From: Rariglobus hedericola
Lineage (GTDB): Bacteria > Verrucomicrobiota > Verrucomicrobiia > Opitutales > Opitutaceae
Assembly (NCBI RefSeq): GCF_007559335.1
Contig: NZ_VMBG01000001.1
Coordinates: forward strand, 1,178,001 to 1,242,000
Length of the DNA stretch: 64,000 nucleotides
Direction: 5' to 3'
The translations under genes were made by a program, and so were the position numbers. Position 1 is the stretch's first letter. Each line of letters begins with the position of its first letter. The notes under the pieces were generated by a model, which was not told where the DNA came from, did not search any database, and saw only the letters and a list, made by a program, of their open reading frames with translations. This document shows, one piece after another, positions 27,405 to 36,473 of the stretch.

Positions 27405-29972
27405 ATGCGCCTGATTTTTTCGTTCCTCGCCTTGATTATCACGAGCGGCGCATGGGGTGCGTCGTTCACCATCGCGCCGCCCTCGTCGTGGGTGGACCCG
27501 ATAACGCTTCCCGACACCACGACCCTCAAGGCGGCGGATCCCGCCTATGGTTACGACTACTTGTTGATCAACCATCAGGTGAACGTGGCCGAATCCGAGA
27601 CGTTTGATCAAAACGCCTACCGCCTCACCTCCGCCAGCGCCCTCGGTTCCGGCGCACGGATCACCTGGTCCTTCGACCCCACCTACGAAACGCTGACCCT
27701 TCATCACCTCCGCGTGATCCGCGACGGCGTAGTGCAGGAACGCCTGCGCGAGGGCGTCGTGCAAATCATCCAGCAGGAGCGCGATCTCGACCGCCACATG
27801 CTCAACGGACGGCTCACGGCCTTTGTGTTGCTTGAGGATGTTCGCGTGGGCGATGTGATCGACTACGCCTCCTCGCGTCGCGGCGCCAATCCCGTCTTCG
27901 GCGGGAAATACATGGAGGATCTCAGCACCGGCTGGTCCGTGCCGGTGCGCCACCAACGCATCCGCATCATCGTGCCTTCGGATCGCCCCTTGACCCATAA
28001 ACAGCTGGGCGACTCCGTGCTCATCCCCAGCTCCATCCGCAGCGGCAACGACACTATTCTCACATGGGAAGGCCGCGATTTGCCCGTGATCCAAGGCGAG
28101 GGCGAACTCCCGTCCTGGTATACACCGTATCCCTCGCTTCAACTCACCGAGTTTAAATCCTGGGCCGAAGTCGCCTCGTGGGCGGTCCCGCTCTACGCAC
28201 TGCCCGATGTGGTGCCCGAATCCGTAGCCACCAAAGCCGCCGAACTCACCGAGGGCCTGTCCACCGCTGAGGACAAAACCATCGCGCTGCTCAACTTCGT
28301 TCAGCAGGAGATCCGTTATCTGGGCTTGGAACTCGGGCCCGGCACGCATCGCCCCACCGCGCCCGCCGACGTCCTCGCCCGGCGCTTCGGCGATTGCAAA
28401 GACAAGACGCTCCTCTTCTGCACGCTCATGCGCGCATCCGGCCTCAAGGCCTGGCCTGCATTGGTCAACACTGACTACCGCGACCACATCAAAGACTGGG
28501 TGCCTTCACCCTACGCCTTCGATCACGTCATCGCCTGCGTTTCTCGCGGTCAGGCGCTCTGGTGGGTCGATCCCACGCTCACCAATCAAAAGGGCGGCGC
28601 GCTCTACCGCGGACTTCCCGATTACCGGCTGTCACTCCCCGTCGACCGCAACACCGATGCGCTCGCCCCGATCACCCGGCCCGAACTCGCCCAGCGTCGC
28701 ATGGAAATCGATGAACGCTTCGACGTCACCGCCTTTGACGCTCCCGCCCGCTTCAAGGTTGTCAGCCGTTACACCGGCCTCAGCGCGGACAGCATTCGCG
28801 CCTACTTCGCACGCACGTCCCTCGACGAGATCACCAAGGAATACGTCAACTACTACGCCACGGCCTACCCCGGCCTCACGAGCACGAAGCCCGTTTCGAT
28901 CAGCGACCGAGCGGAGACCAACACCGTGACGATCGAGGAAAACTACAGCGTTCCCGACCTCTGGAAATCCGAGGACTCCGAGCCCAATATCCTCAAGGCC
29001 AATTTCTATCCACAAATCATTTCCGACTACGCTACCCAGCCTTCGACCCGCGTGCGCACGATGCCGCTCGGCATTTCGTATCCGGTGAACGTGCTGCTCA
29101 CCACACGCATTCATCTGCATAAAGACTGGGAGGTTCCGCTCACCGAAAGCACCGTCACCGATCACGCGTTCCGCCTCACCGACAAGATGGTCGGCACCGG
29201 CCGGCTGGTCACGATCAACTATCGCTGGGAGTCGCTCGCCGACAACGTGCCCGCCGATAAAATCGCCTCGCACGTTTCCGCCATCAGCCGCGTGCGCGGC
29301 ACGCTCGGCTACAACCTCACGCACAACAAAGCCATCGCCGCCGCCAACGCCAACACCGCCGGGACCTCCGATGTCGTCCCTCGCTTTCGTTTCAACTGGA
29401 TGCCCATCGTGCTCATTCTGGTGACCTCGGTGGTCATGTTTTACGTCGGCCGTCACTTCTACGCATTGCCCGCATTGATGCCGCCTCCCGTGCCCGCTCC
29501 CGATGAAACCAACCTCGTCGGCCTCGGCGGCTGGCTCATTGTGGTCGCCTTGGGCGTCATCGGTCGGCCCATCTTCTGCATCGTTCAACTCATCCGCGAG
29601 TTTGGCGCCGTCTTCAACCTGGACACCTGGGAAGCGATCACCACGCCGGGCTCGGCAACCTATCAAGCCGCGTTCGGCCCGATCATCATCACGGAGGTCA
29701 TCGGCAACACCCTGCTCATCACCGGCGGGCTCTGGCTCGCGGTGTTTTTCTTCAAACGCAAACGGGCTTTCCCCGGAGCGTTCATCGCCTTGATGGTTTT
29801 CATTCTACTCTTCCTCAGCGTCGATACCTGGGCCGTCGACACGCTGCTCAAATCCGACGAACCGGAAAAGACCAAGACCATCTCAGAAATCACCAAGGTG
29901 GTGATTCAATGCGCCATCTGGATTCCCTACATGCTCAAATCGCGGCGCGTAAAACTCACCTTTACCCGCTAA
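27405..29972 (+). CDS. DUF3857/transglutaminase-like membrane protein with DUF2569 tail
   Basis: The 855-residue protein begins with a signal peptide (LIFSFLALIITSGAWGAS). An N-terminal DUF3857 domain comes next (residues about 50-230), followed by a transglutaminase-like core. The Cys-His-Asp triad is Cys331 in RRFGDCKDKT, His374 in YAFDHVIA and Asp389 in WWVDPT. About 180 residues of beta-rich sequence follow. The C-terminus has a TM helix near residue 670 and three or more helices resembling DUF2569 (ETNLVGLGGWLIVVALGVIG). The triad is intact, so peptidase or transamidase activity in the periplasm is plausible; the substrate is unknown. It is 21 bases after ispA. Confidence 0.88.
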   Translation: MRLIFSFLALIITSGAWGASFTIAPPSSWVDPITLPDTTTLKAADPAYGYDYLLINHQVNVAESETFDQNAYRLTSASALGSGARITWSFDPTYETLTLHHLRVIRDGVVQERLREGVVQIIQQERDLDRHMLNGRLTAFVLLEDVRVGDVIDYASSRRGANPVFGGKYMEDLSTGWSVPVRHQRIRIIVPSDRPLTHKQLGDSVLIPSSIRSGNDTILTWEGRDLPVIQGEGELPSWYTPYPSLQLTEFKSWAEVASWAVPLYALPDVVPESVATKAAELTEGLSTAEDKTIALLNFVQQEIRYLGLELGPGTHRPTAPADVLARRFGDCKDKTLLFCTLMRASGLKAWPALVNTDYRDHIKDWVPSPYAFDHVIACVSRGQALWWVDPTLTNQKGGALYRGLPDYRLSLPVDRNTDALAPITRPELAQRRMEIDERFDVTAFDAPARFKVVSRYTGLSADSIRAYFARTSLDEITKEYVNYYATAYPGLTSTKPVSISDRAETNTVTIEENYSVPDLWKSEDSEPNILKANFYPQIISDYATQPSTRVRTMPLGISYPVNVLLTTRIHLHKDWEVPLTESTVTDHAFRLTDKMVGTGRLVTINYRWESLADNVPADKIASHVSAISRVRGTLGYNLTHNKAIAAANANTAGTSDVVPRFRFNWMPIVLILVTSVVMFYVGRHFYALPALMPPPVPAPDETNLVGLGGWLIVVALGVIGRPIFCIVQLIREFGAVFNLDTWEAITTPGSATYQAAFGPIIITEVIGNTLLITGGLWLAVFFFKRKRAFPGAFIALMVFILLFLSVDTWAVDTLLKSDEPEKTKTISEITKVVIQCAIWIPYMLKSRRVKLTFTR

Positions 29973-29983
29973 ATCAATGCACT

Positions 29984-30008
29984 CGCTTTCCGCGCAACAC
30001 GGAAAGCG
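29984..30008. terminator. Convergent-gene hairpin between transglutaminase gene and ptsI
   Basis: CGCTTTCCG pairs perfectly with CGGAAAGCG around a 7-nt loop in the 42-base gap between converging genes. There is no T-tract on either strand, so this is a candidate bidirectional terminator only. Confidence 0.55.
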
Positions 30009-30014
30009 CGGCGC

Positions 30015-31784
30015 TCAATTCAACTTCACGCGCATGCGGCTGAACTCATTGCACAGCGTGAAGATTTCCTTCGCGGAGGTGAGTTTCAACGCATCCTCGG
30101 CGAGCTTCTGGGAATCGCTGAGCTTCATGGAACGAATCAGGTATTTAACCGCCGGGATCAGCGGGGGCGTCATACTCAATTCATCGACTCCGAGTCCGAG
30201 CAACAGCGGCGCATAAACCGAATCACCGGCCATCTCGCCGCACACGCTGACCTTGATCTTGTTCTTGTGGGCTTCATCGACCACGAGCTTCAACATGCGA
30301 ATCACCGCCGGATGCGTTGGCTCGTAGAGATGCGCGATCCGGTTGTTCACGCGGTCCACCGCGAGCAGGTATTGAATCAGGTCATTCGTCCCGATGCTGA
30401 AAAAATCGCAATCCTTCGCCAGCACGTCCGACGTGATGGCGGCGCTGGGGATCTCGATCATGGCGCCGACCTGCACCGCGGCATTGAAGGGGATTTTCTT
30501 GGCCTTCAGCTCTTCCTTGCACTCGGTGAGCATGACGTTCGCGCGCGTGAGTTCATCGCGCCCGCTGATCATCGGATACATCATCCGGATGTCACCGTGG
30601 GCGCTCGCGCGCAGGATGGCGCGCAACTGGTCTTTGAAAATTTCCGGATGATCCAGGCAGAACCGAATCGCGCGGTAGCCGAGGAAGGGATTGTCCTCCT
30701 TCGGGAAAAGGTGCGGGTGGCCCGCCATCGGTTTATCACCGCCGAGATCGAGCGTGCGAATGACGACCGGCGAGGGAGCGAGCGACTCGGCCACGGCTTT
30801 GTAAGCGTGAAACTGGTCTTCCTCGCTGGGGATGTGGCCCGCGTTGAGATAAAGAAACTCGGTGCGGAAAAGCCCCACGCCGTCTGCGAGGTATTCCTTC
30901 ACCAGCGCACACTCGTCGACCTTTTCGATGTTGGCGCGCAGCGTGATCGTGACGCCGTCCAGCGTGGTGGCGGGACGACGGTTGGCCTCCATGAGGCGCT
31001 GCTCGAAGCCTTTCTTCTGAATCTGAATCTGTCCGTAACGGAAAAGCGTCTGCTGGGTCGGGTTGAGAATGACCAGGCCTTCGTAACCATCCACGAGCAC
31101 CCAGTCGCCGGGCATCACTTGCTTCGTCAGGTCGCGCACGGCGACCACGGCGGGCACTTTCATCGAACGCGCCACAATCACCGCATGGCTCGTTTTGCTG
31201 CCGGAATCGGTGACGATCGCCAATGCCTGCGAGCTGTCGATACCGGCCGCGTCCGAGGGCGAGATGTCATTGGCGATGACCACGCGTTTTTCCACGAGCT
31301 GGCTGAGATTCTGGCTGGAGTGTCCGAGAAGATTCTGGAGAACGCGTTGCGCGACATCGCGGATGTCACCGGAACGCTCGCGCAGGTATTCATCATCGAT
31401 CTCGGAGAACGCCTTGATGTAACGCTGCGAAACTTTGTTGAAGCAGGTCTCGATGTTTCGCCCGCTCGTCTCGAACTCGCGGATCGTTTCCGAAATCAGC
31501 GCCTGGTCTTCGAGGACGAGGAGATGTGCATCAAAAATCTGGGCTTCCTCGGGCCCGAGATTCTTGTCCACCTCGGACATGATCTTCTGGATCTGCTGGC
31601 GCGTAACCAAGATCGCGTGATCGAAGCGCGAGATCTCCTGCATGCGTTTCTCGGGCTCGACCTGATAGGCCGGCACTTCGACGTCGCTCTGCAGATACAA
31701 AAACGCCTGGCCATAAGCGATTCCCTGCGAGGCGGCGATGCCTTGCACCAGAGTCTCGGTTTTACCGCGTTTATCCGTGGACAT
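30015..31784 (-). CDS. ptsI: Phosphoenolpyruvate-protein phosphotransferase (PTS enzyme I)
   Basis: Enzyme I takes phosphate from PEP and passes it to HPr, the entry point of the PTS. The 589-residue product has the N-terminal helical HPr-binding domain and the phosphorylated His200 in SGSKTSHAVIVARSM. The C-terminal PEP-binding TIM barrel contains FRTEFLYLN, RTLDLGGDKP, GTNDLIQYLLAVDR and KVSVCGEMAGD. Length and motifs are those of a complete enzyme. No HPr or sugar-specific EII genes are in the window, so the system may be regulatory rather than for sugar uptake. It lies downstream of ispE on the same strand. Confidence 0.97.
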   Translation of the reverse strand: MSTDKRGKTETLVQGIAASQGIAYGQAFLYLQSDVEVPAYQVEPEKRMQEISRFDHAILVTRQQIQKIMSEVDKNLGPEEAQIFDAHLLVLEDQALISETIREFETSGRNIETCFNKVSQRYIKAFSEIDDEYLRERSGDIRDVAQRVLQNLLGHSSQNLSQLVEKRVVIANDISPSDAAGIDSSQALAIVTDSGSKTSHAVIVARSMKVPAVVAVRDLTKQVMPGDWVLVDGYEGLVILNPTQQTLFRYGQIQIQKKGFEQRLMEANRRPATTLDGVTITLRANIEKVDECALVKEYLADGVGLFRTEFLYLNAGHIPSEEDQFHAYKAVAESLAPSPVVIRTLDLGGDKPMAGHPHLFPKEDNPFLGYRAIRFCLDHPEIFKDQLRAILRASAHGDIRMMYPMISGRDELTRANVMLTECKEELKAKKIPFNAAVQVGAMIEIPSAAITSDVLAKDCDFFSIGTNDLIQYLLAVDRVNNRIAHLYEPTHPAVIRMLKLVVDEAHKNKIKVSVCGEMAGDSVYAPLLLGLGVDELSMTPPLIPAVKYLIRSMKLSDSQKLAEDALKLTSAKEIFTLCNEFSRMRVKLN

Positions 31785-31895
31785 TCAGAGTGTCCGTTTG
31801 GCCGGGGTTGGACTCGGGACGCACTACGATAACGGCTCCGCGTCGCGCAGCGTCAACTCGCTTTTGTTAATGAGTGCGTGGTTTTTCCACACAAG

Positions 31896-32777
31896 TCAGG
31901 CCAGACGCGTCTCCGTCACAAATGCCTCCGCGCCCCAAAGCTCCCGAATCCGGGCCGTGATTGCGGCGACCGGGGCGTTTTCCGGCAGAAAAGCAAAGCA
32001 CGCGCTCCCGCTGCCACTCATACGCGGCGCCAGATCGAATTCCTCCCGCAAGCACTCCAATGCCACCGGCAGGGCAATATGTTTGGTGAACGCGGGCACT
32101 TCCATATTGTTAAACAACAACTCTTCGGCCGGCGCCGTAGCATCATCCATCCATGTCATCAACTGAGTCTCGGCCGCCACCGACGGCAGGTAACTGGCCG
32201 GCGCACCGGCCGCCAGTTGGCGGTAAGCCCAGACGGTGCTGATGCCAAACGCCGGCTTGAAGACCAACACGCGCCGTCCGCGCAACCGGTCGATCGCCTG
32301 CGGCGGCGGCACGCGCAACGACTCCCCTCGCCCGCGCATGATGACCGGCCCATCCTGCAAAAACAGCGGACAATCCGAGCCCAGCGTCGCGGCGACCGTC
32401 CCGAGTTCTTCCATCGTGAGCACGCCACCGGCCAGTTGATTCAACGCCAGCAGCGCCGTGGATGCATTGCTGCTGCCTCCACCCAAACCTGCTCCCATGG
32501 GAATGCGTTTCTGCAAAGAGAAATGCGCTCCACCCGTCCACGAGGCCGCCTCCGCGAAAGCCTGCGCCGCGCGCAGCACCAGATTCGTCCCGTCGATTTC
32601 CAAGGCCGGATCGTCACATTCGAGAGAGAATCCCGCCGGCCGCAGTTCGACCGTGAGCGTATCGCCGAACTCCAAAGGCGCCGCCACCGACACGAGGTCG
32701 TGAAAGCCGTCTGCCCTCCGCCCCGTGATCGCGAGGAAGAGGTTTAACTTGGCGGGACTGGATAAGACGAGCGTCAC
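31896..32777 (-). CDS. ispE: 4-diphosphocytidyl-2-C-methyl-D-erythritol kinase
   Basis: This GHMP kinase of the MEP isoprenoid pathway phosphorylates the 2-hydroxyl of CDP-ME. The 293-residue product has SSPAKLNLFLAITGRRADGFHDL at the N-terminus, the ATP-binding motif PMGAGLGGGSSNAST near residue 93 and the C-terminal MSGSGSACFAF. The start is GTG (32777) giving MTLVLSSPAKLN. A perfect TCACAA-AA-TTGTGA inverted repeat covers the start codon. It is divergent from pyrF, with ispD and ispF just beyond, so three MEP-pathway genes lie within 3 kb. Confidence 0.96.
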   Translation of the reverse strand: MTLVLSSPAKLNLFLAITGRRADGFHDLVSVAAPLEFGDTLTVELRPAGFSLECDDPALEIDGTNLVLRAAQAFAEAASWTGGAHFSLQKRIPMGAGLGGGSSNASTALLALNQLAGGVLTMEELGTVAATLGSDCPLFLQDGPVIMRGRGESLRVPPPQAIDRLRGRRVLVFKPAFGISTVWAYRQLAAGAPASYLPSVAAETQLMTWMDDATAPAEELLFNNMEVPAFTKHIALPVALECLREEFDLAPRMSGSGSACFAFLPENAPVAAITARIRELWGAEAFVTETRLA

Positions 32778-32787
32778 AAAATTGTGA
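32774..32787. promoter_or_regulatory. Inverted repeat over the ispE start codon
   Basis: TCACAA-AA-TTGTGA is a perfect 6-2-6 palindrome covering the ispE GTG start. It could be an operator or a small RNA hairpin. No regulator is linked to it. Confidence 0.35.
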
Positions 32788-32845
32788 CCATAACCTTAAC
32801 CGTGCGCGGGACCGATTCGAACGAATTTTCTTTCGATTGGCGGAT

Positions 32846-32861
32846 ATTAGCGTGGATTAGC
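32846..32861 (+). repeat. Direct repeat ATTAGC, 10-bp period, upstream of pyrF
   Basis: ATTAGC occurs twice at a 10-bp period (32846-32851, 32856-32861), the second copy within GTGGATTAGC, ending 11 bases before the pyrF start codon. It is one of seven such arrays near gene starts in this window. Confidence 0.5.
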
Positions 32862-32872
32862 ACCTCAACATC

Positions 32873-33571
32873 ATGCCTTGCGATCTCATCCTCGCCCTCG
32901 ACGTCCCCACCCGTGAAGAAGCCGCGCCGATTCTCCGTCAGCTCCGTGGCGAACTGCGCTGGGTCAAGATCGGTCTTCAAATGTTCACCGCCTACGGTCC
33001 TGATTATGTGAAGGCCGTCGCCGATGAAGGTTTTAATATCTTTCTCGATCTTAAGCTCCACGACATCCCCAACACCGTCGCCAAGGCCGTCGAGTCCCTC
33101 GCCCCGCTTCCCATCGGCATGCTCACGCTCCACGCCTCCGGTGGCCGCGAGATGATGACCTACGCCCGCAAAGCCCAGCTTGCCTCCAAGCCCGACTTGC
33201 TGCTCCTCGGCGTCACCGTGCTCACCTCGATGGACGCCACCGGCCTCTGCGAACTCGGCGTCTCCGTGTCTCCCGAATCACAGGTCTCGCGTCTCGGCCA
33301 GCTCGCCTCCGACTCCGGCCTCACCGGTCTCGTTTGTTCGCCGCTCGAAGTCTCCATGCTCCGCAAACATCTTCCCGCCGGCATCCAGCTCGTCACGCCC
33401 GGCATCCGTCCCGCCGGTGAAGCCGGTGGCGATGACCAGAAACGTATCATGACTCCCGGCGACGCCGCCCGCGCCGGCTCCAGTTATATCGTTGTCGGGC
33501 GCCCGATTCTCAAAGCCAAGGACCCCGTCGCCGCCACCCGTGCCATCCTCGCCGACCTCGCCTCTGCCTGA
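32873..33571 (+). CDS. pyrF: Orotidine 5'-phosphate decarboxylase
   Basis: This enzyme decarboxylates OMP to UMP, the last step of de novo pyrimidine synthesis. The 232-residue TIM-barrel product has LILALDVPT at the N-terminus, the catalytic Asp59-Lys61-Asp64 group in FLDLKLHDIPNT and VTPGIRPAGEAGGDDQKR, with IVVGRPIL at the phosphate site. The length and motifs fit the bacterial PyrF class I. The ATG used is preceded by a short tandem direct repeat rather than a Shine-Dalgarno sequence. It is followed by ispD after 35 bases. Confidence 0.97.
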   Translation: MPCDLILALDVPTREEAAPILRQLRGELRWVKIGLQMFTAYGPDYVKAVADEGFNIFLDLKLHDIPNTVAKAVESLAPLPIGMLTLHASGGREMMTYARKAQLASKPDLLLLGVTVLTSMDATGLCELGVSVSPESQVSRLGQLASDSGLTGLVCSPLEVSMLRKHLPAGIQLVTPGIRPAGEAGGDDQKRIMTPGDAARAGSSYIVVGRPILKAKDPVAATRAILADLASA

Positions 33572-33576
33572 TCTTC

Positions 33577-33599
33577 AACTTAAACTTTGAACTTAAACT
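33577..33599 (+). repeat. Direct repeat AACTTAAACT, 13-bp period, upstream of ispD
   Basis: The 10-mer AACTTAAACT occurs at 33577 and 33590, separated by TTG, ending 7 bases before the ispD start. The repeats are AT-rich in an otherwise GC-rich region. Confidence 0.6.
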
Positions 33600-33606
33600 A
33601 AAAAAC

Positions 33607-34287
33607 ATGCCACGCACCGCCGCCATCCTTCTCGCCGCAGGCAGCGGCCATCGCATGAACGGGACCGTCGAGGACAAGATCCTCGCCCCCCTCGGTGGTC
33701 GCCCGCTCTTCGTGCACTCGGCCACCGCGTTCGCCGAGAGCGGTGTCGCGGATTTCTACGTCATCGTTTACCGTGATCAGAAGCAGATGCTCGAGCTATC
33801 TGCCTACGCCCCGACTCCCGCCCTCTTCGTCCCCGGCGGCGAAGAGCGTCAGGACTCCGTGGCCGCCGCGCTCGCTGCTCTCCCGCCCGACATCGGCAAG
33901 GTGTTTATCCACGACTGCGCACGCCCGTTTGTCCGCGTCGACCAGCTCATCGCCCTGCACAAGATCGTTCTGCGCGAAGATGCCGTCGTCCTCGCCCATC
34001 GCGTGACCGACTCTATTAAAGAGCACCGTGCCGACGGCCACCTCAAGTCCCTCAACCGCGACAAACTCTGGGCCATGGAAACCCCCCAGGTTTTTGCCCG
34101 CGATCTGATCGACGCCGCCTACGCCAAGGTCGCCAAGAAAAAGCTCCACATCACTGACGACGCCGCCGCCGTGGAACTCCTTAAACACCCCGTCGCCATC
34201 TTGGAAAACTCGCACGCCAACCCCAAGCTCACCACGCCCGCCGACCTGCCTTGGTTCGAGTATCTCCTCTCGCAATCGCAGTCATGA
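33607..34287 (+). CDS. ispD: 2-C-methyl-D-erythritol 4-phosphate cytidylyltransferase
   Basis: IspD joins MEP and CTP to make CDP-ME in the non-mevalonate isoprenoid pathway. The 226-residue product has the nucleotide-binding loop ILLAAGSGHRMNG, Lys in EDKILAPLGG and the later VFIHDCARPFV and HRVTDSIKEHRADG motifs. The C-terminal AMETPQVFARDLI is typical. Its stop codon overlaps the ispF start (ATGA), so ispD and ispF are translationally coupled. Confidence 0.96.
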   Translation: MPRTAAILLAAGSGHRMNGTVEDKILAPLGGRPLFVHSATAFAESGVADFYVIVYRDQKQMLELSAYAPTPALFVPGGEERQDSVAAALAALPPDIGKVFIHDCARPFVRVDQLIALHKIVLREDAVVLAHRVTDSIKEHRADGHLKSLNRDKLWAMETPQVFARDLIDAAYAKVAKKKLHITDDAAAVELLKHPVAILENSHANPKLTTPADLPWFEYLLSQSQS

Positions 34288-34766
34288 CCTCCCTCCGCAT
34301 CGGTCACGGTTACGACATCCACCGCATCGTCGCGGGACGTCCGATGATCCTCGGCGGTGTGCGCTTCGAAGCCGACTACGGCCTCGACGGTCACTCCGAT
34401 GCCGACGCCCTCACCCACGCGATTTGCGACGCGCTCCTCGGCGCCGCCGCCCTGCCCGACATCGGTCATTTTTTCCCCAACACCGATCCCGCCTACAAGA
34501 ACATCGATTCGCAGGTTCTGCTCCAACGCGTGACCGCCGAGCTCGCCAAGCTCGGTTGGCGCATCGTCAACATCGACGCCTCGGTCATCGCCGAAAAACC
34601 CAAGATCTACCCGCGCCTCGCCGAGATGAAGTCCGCCCTCGCGCGCTCCACCGGACTCGGCGTCGGCCAGATCGGCCTTAAGGCCACCACCAACGAGGGC
34701 GTTGACCAAATCGGCGAGGGTCTCGCCATCGCCGCCCACGCCGTCGCGCTCATCGAGCACGTTTAA
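34284..34766 (+). CDS. ispF: 2-C-methyl-D-erythritol 2,4-cyclodiphosphate synthase
   Basis: IspF cyclises CDP-ME-2-phosphate. The 160-residue homotrimeric zinc enzyme has the DxH motif (Asp11, His13) in GHGYDIHRI, then GHSDADALTHAICDALLGAA, IGHFFPN and the C-terminal KATTNEGVDQIGEGLAI. The ATG chosen overlaps the ispD stop by 4 bases (ATGA). Nothing is missing compared with family length. The next gene (an oligopeptide-binding protein) begins 7 bases later, so the transcript may continue into transport. Confidence 0.97.
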   Translation: MTSLRIGHGYDIHRIVAGRPMILGGVRFEADYGLDGHSDADALTHAICDALLGAAALPDIGHFFPNTDPAYKNIDSQVLLQRVTAELAKLGWRIVNIDASVIAEKPKIYPRLAEMKSALARSTGLGVGQIGLKATTNEGVDQIGEGLAIAAHAVALIEHV

Positions 34767-34773
34767 CTTATCC

Positions 34774-36414
34774 ATGCGTCCGTCCGCCGCCCGTCCTCCG
34801 TCCTCCGTCCTCTGTCTTCTGTCCGCCGTCCTCTGTCTTCTGTCCATCACCGGCTGCACCAAACGCGAAACCGCCGTCGAACGCGGTAACCGCGAACAGA
34901 TTCTCATCCGCGGCATGGGCCCCGAGGTCGCCGATCTCGACCCGCACCTCGCCACCACCGCCAACGATTATACCGTCCTCTCCGCTCTCTTCGAGGGACT
35001 CGTGGCCGAAGACCCGCAGACTCTCGCCCCCGTCCCCGGTGTCGCCGAACGCTGGGAACTGTCCGCCGACGGGCTCACCTATACGTTTCACCTTCGCGCC
35101 AACGCCCGCTGGTCTAACGGCGAGCCGGTCACCTCGCGCGATTTCATCGGCTCCTGGAAACGCGTGCTCACGCCGTCCCTCGCCGCCGACAACGCGTATC
35201 TTCTCTACATCGTCCAGAACGCCGAGGCGTTTCACAAAGCCAAGCTCACGAATTTTTCCCAGGTCGGCTTCTCCGCACCCGACGACCGCACCGTCCGCAT
35301 CACGCTCGAGCACCCCGCCGCCTCCTTCCTCTCCATGGTGCAGCACTGGGTGTGGTGGCCCGTGCACGTGCCCACGCTCGAAAAATCCGGCTCACCCTAC
35401 ACGCGCGGCAACCGCTGGACGCTCCCCGCCACGTTCGTCGGCAATGGTCCGTTCGCCCTCAAGGAATGGCGCACCGGCCAGCACATCGACGTGGTCAAGT
35501 CCGCCACCTACTGGGACGCCGCGACCGTCCGCCTGAACGGCATTCGCTTCCTGCCCATCGAGGATCTCAACGCCGAGGAACGCGCGTTCCGCTCCGGCCA
35601 GCTTCACCTCACCGAGGCCATGCCCGTCGCCAAGGTCGACGCCTACCGCAAGGACAACCCCGCCGTCCTCCGCATCGATCCGTATCTCGGCACCTACTAC
35701 TACACGCTCAACACCAACCGACCTTTCCTTAACGACGTCAAAGTCCGCCGCGCCCTCGCCCTCGCCGTGGACCGCGCAGGCATCGCCGAAAAAATCCTTC
35801 GCGCCGGCCAGCAACCCGCCCACGCCTTCACCCCTCCAGGCACCGCCGGCTACACGTCCACCTCCGGCATTGCCACCGACTTCAACGAAGCCCGCCGCCT
35901 GCTCACCGAAGCCGGTTATCCCGAAGGCAAAGGCGCGCCCGTCCTCGAAATCCTGCTCAACACCTCCGACAACCATCGCATCATCGCCGAGGCCATGCAG
36001 GCGACCTGGCGCGCCGAGCTCGGCTTGGAAATCCGCCTGCTCAACATGGAAGGCAAAAGCGTGCTCGCCGCCCGCCGCGCAAAAGATTTCCAGATCCTGC
36101 GTTCGTCCTGGATCGGTGACTACAACGACCCCGCGACGTTCCTCTCCGTGTGGACGGCCGACAGCGGCAACAACCACAGCGGCTGGAGCAACCCCGCCTA
36201 CGACCAGTTGCTCTTCCAAGCCGCCCGCACCTCCGACGCCACCGCTCGCAACGCACTCTTTGAACAAGCCGAAGCGATCCTCATCGCCGATGCACCGTTC
36301 GTCCCGATCTATCATTACACGCACGTCTTCCTGTTAAACCCATCCGTGCAAGGCTGGCATCCAACGATCCTCGATCACCACCCCTACAAGCACGTTTGGC
36401 TTCAAAGCCAGTAG
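34774..36414 (+). CDS. Oligopeptide ABC transporter substrate-binding lipoprotein (OppA type)
   Basis: The 546-residue periplasmic binding protein (SBP family 5) has a lipoprotein signal ending LLSITGC. The mature part shows ADLDPHLATTANDYTVLSALFEG and the DGLTYTFHLRANARWSNGEPV motif, then YYYTLNTNRPFLNDVKVRRAL. It has no adjacent permease genes. Its closest relative in the window is the protein at 46216-47835, with many shared blocks, so the two are paralogues about 11.5 kb apart. The signal peptide contains a 7-residue duplication encoded by a 21-bp tandem repeat. The ligand may be peptides or other compounds. Confidence 0.92.
   Translation: MRPSAARPPSSVLCLLSAVLCLLSITGCTKRETAVERGNREQILIRGMGPEVADLDPHLATTANDYTVLSALFEGLVAEDPQTLAPVPGVAERWELSADGLTYTFHLRANARWSNGEPVTSRDFIGSWKRVLTPSLAADNAYLLYIVQNAEAFHKAKLTNFSQVGFSAPDDRTVRITLEHPAASFLSMVQHWVWWPVHVPTLEKSGSPYTRGNRWTLPATFVGNGPFALKEWRTGQHIDVVKSATYWDAATVRLNGIRFLPIEDLNAEERAFRSGQLHLTEAMPVAKVDAYRKDNPAVLRIDPYLGTYYYTLNTNRPFLNDVKVRRALALAVDRAGIAEKILRAGQQPAHAFTPPGTAGYTSTSGIATDFNEARRLLTEAGYPEGKGAPVLEILLNTSDNHRIIAEAMQATWRAELGLEIRLLNMEGKSVLAARRAKDFQILRSSWIGDYNDPATFLSVWTADSGNNHSGWSNPAYDQLLFQAARTSDATARNALFEQAEAILIADAPFVPIYHYTHVFLLNPSVQGWHPTILDHHPYKHVWLQSQ
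34805..34845 (+). repeat. 21-bp tandem duplication inside a signal peptide
   Basis: The 20-mer CCGTCCTCTGTCTTCTGTCC occurs at 34805-34824 and 34826-34845, one base apart. It doubles seven codons, giving VLCLLSA-VLCLLSI in the lipoprotein signal. Upstream there are further partial GTCCTCC units. Confidence 0.85.
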
Positions 36415-36473
36415 TCCACACTGACGGCGCTCCAAACTTTTTATAGAACTATATTTGAGAATGTTCGCTAATT

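Noticed and set aside
26943-28487. 514-codon minus-strand frame opposite ispA and the transglutaminase-like gene
   Set aside because: Both plus-strand genes are supported by motifs; the minus frame is Gly/Ala/Val-rich shadow.
30267-31832. 521-codon plus-strand frame opposite ptsI
   Set aside because: PtsI is unmistakable on the minus strand; the opposite frame has no recognisable domains.
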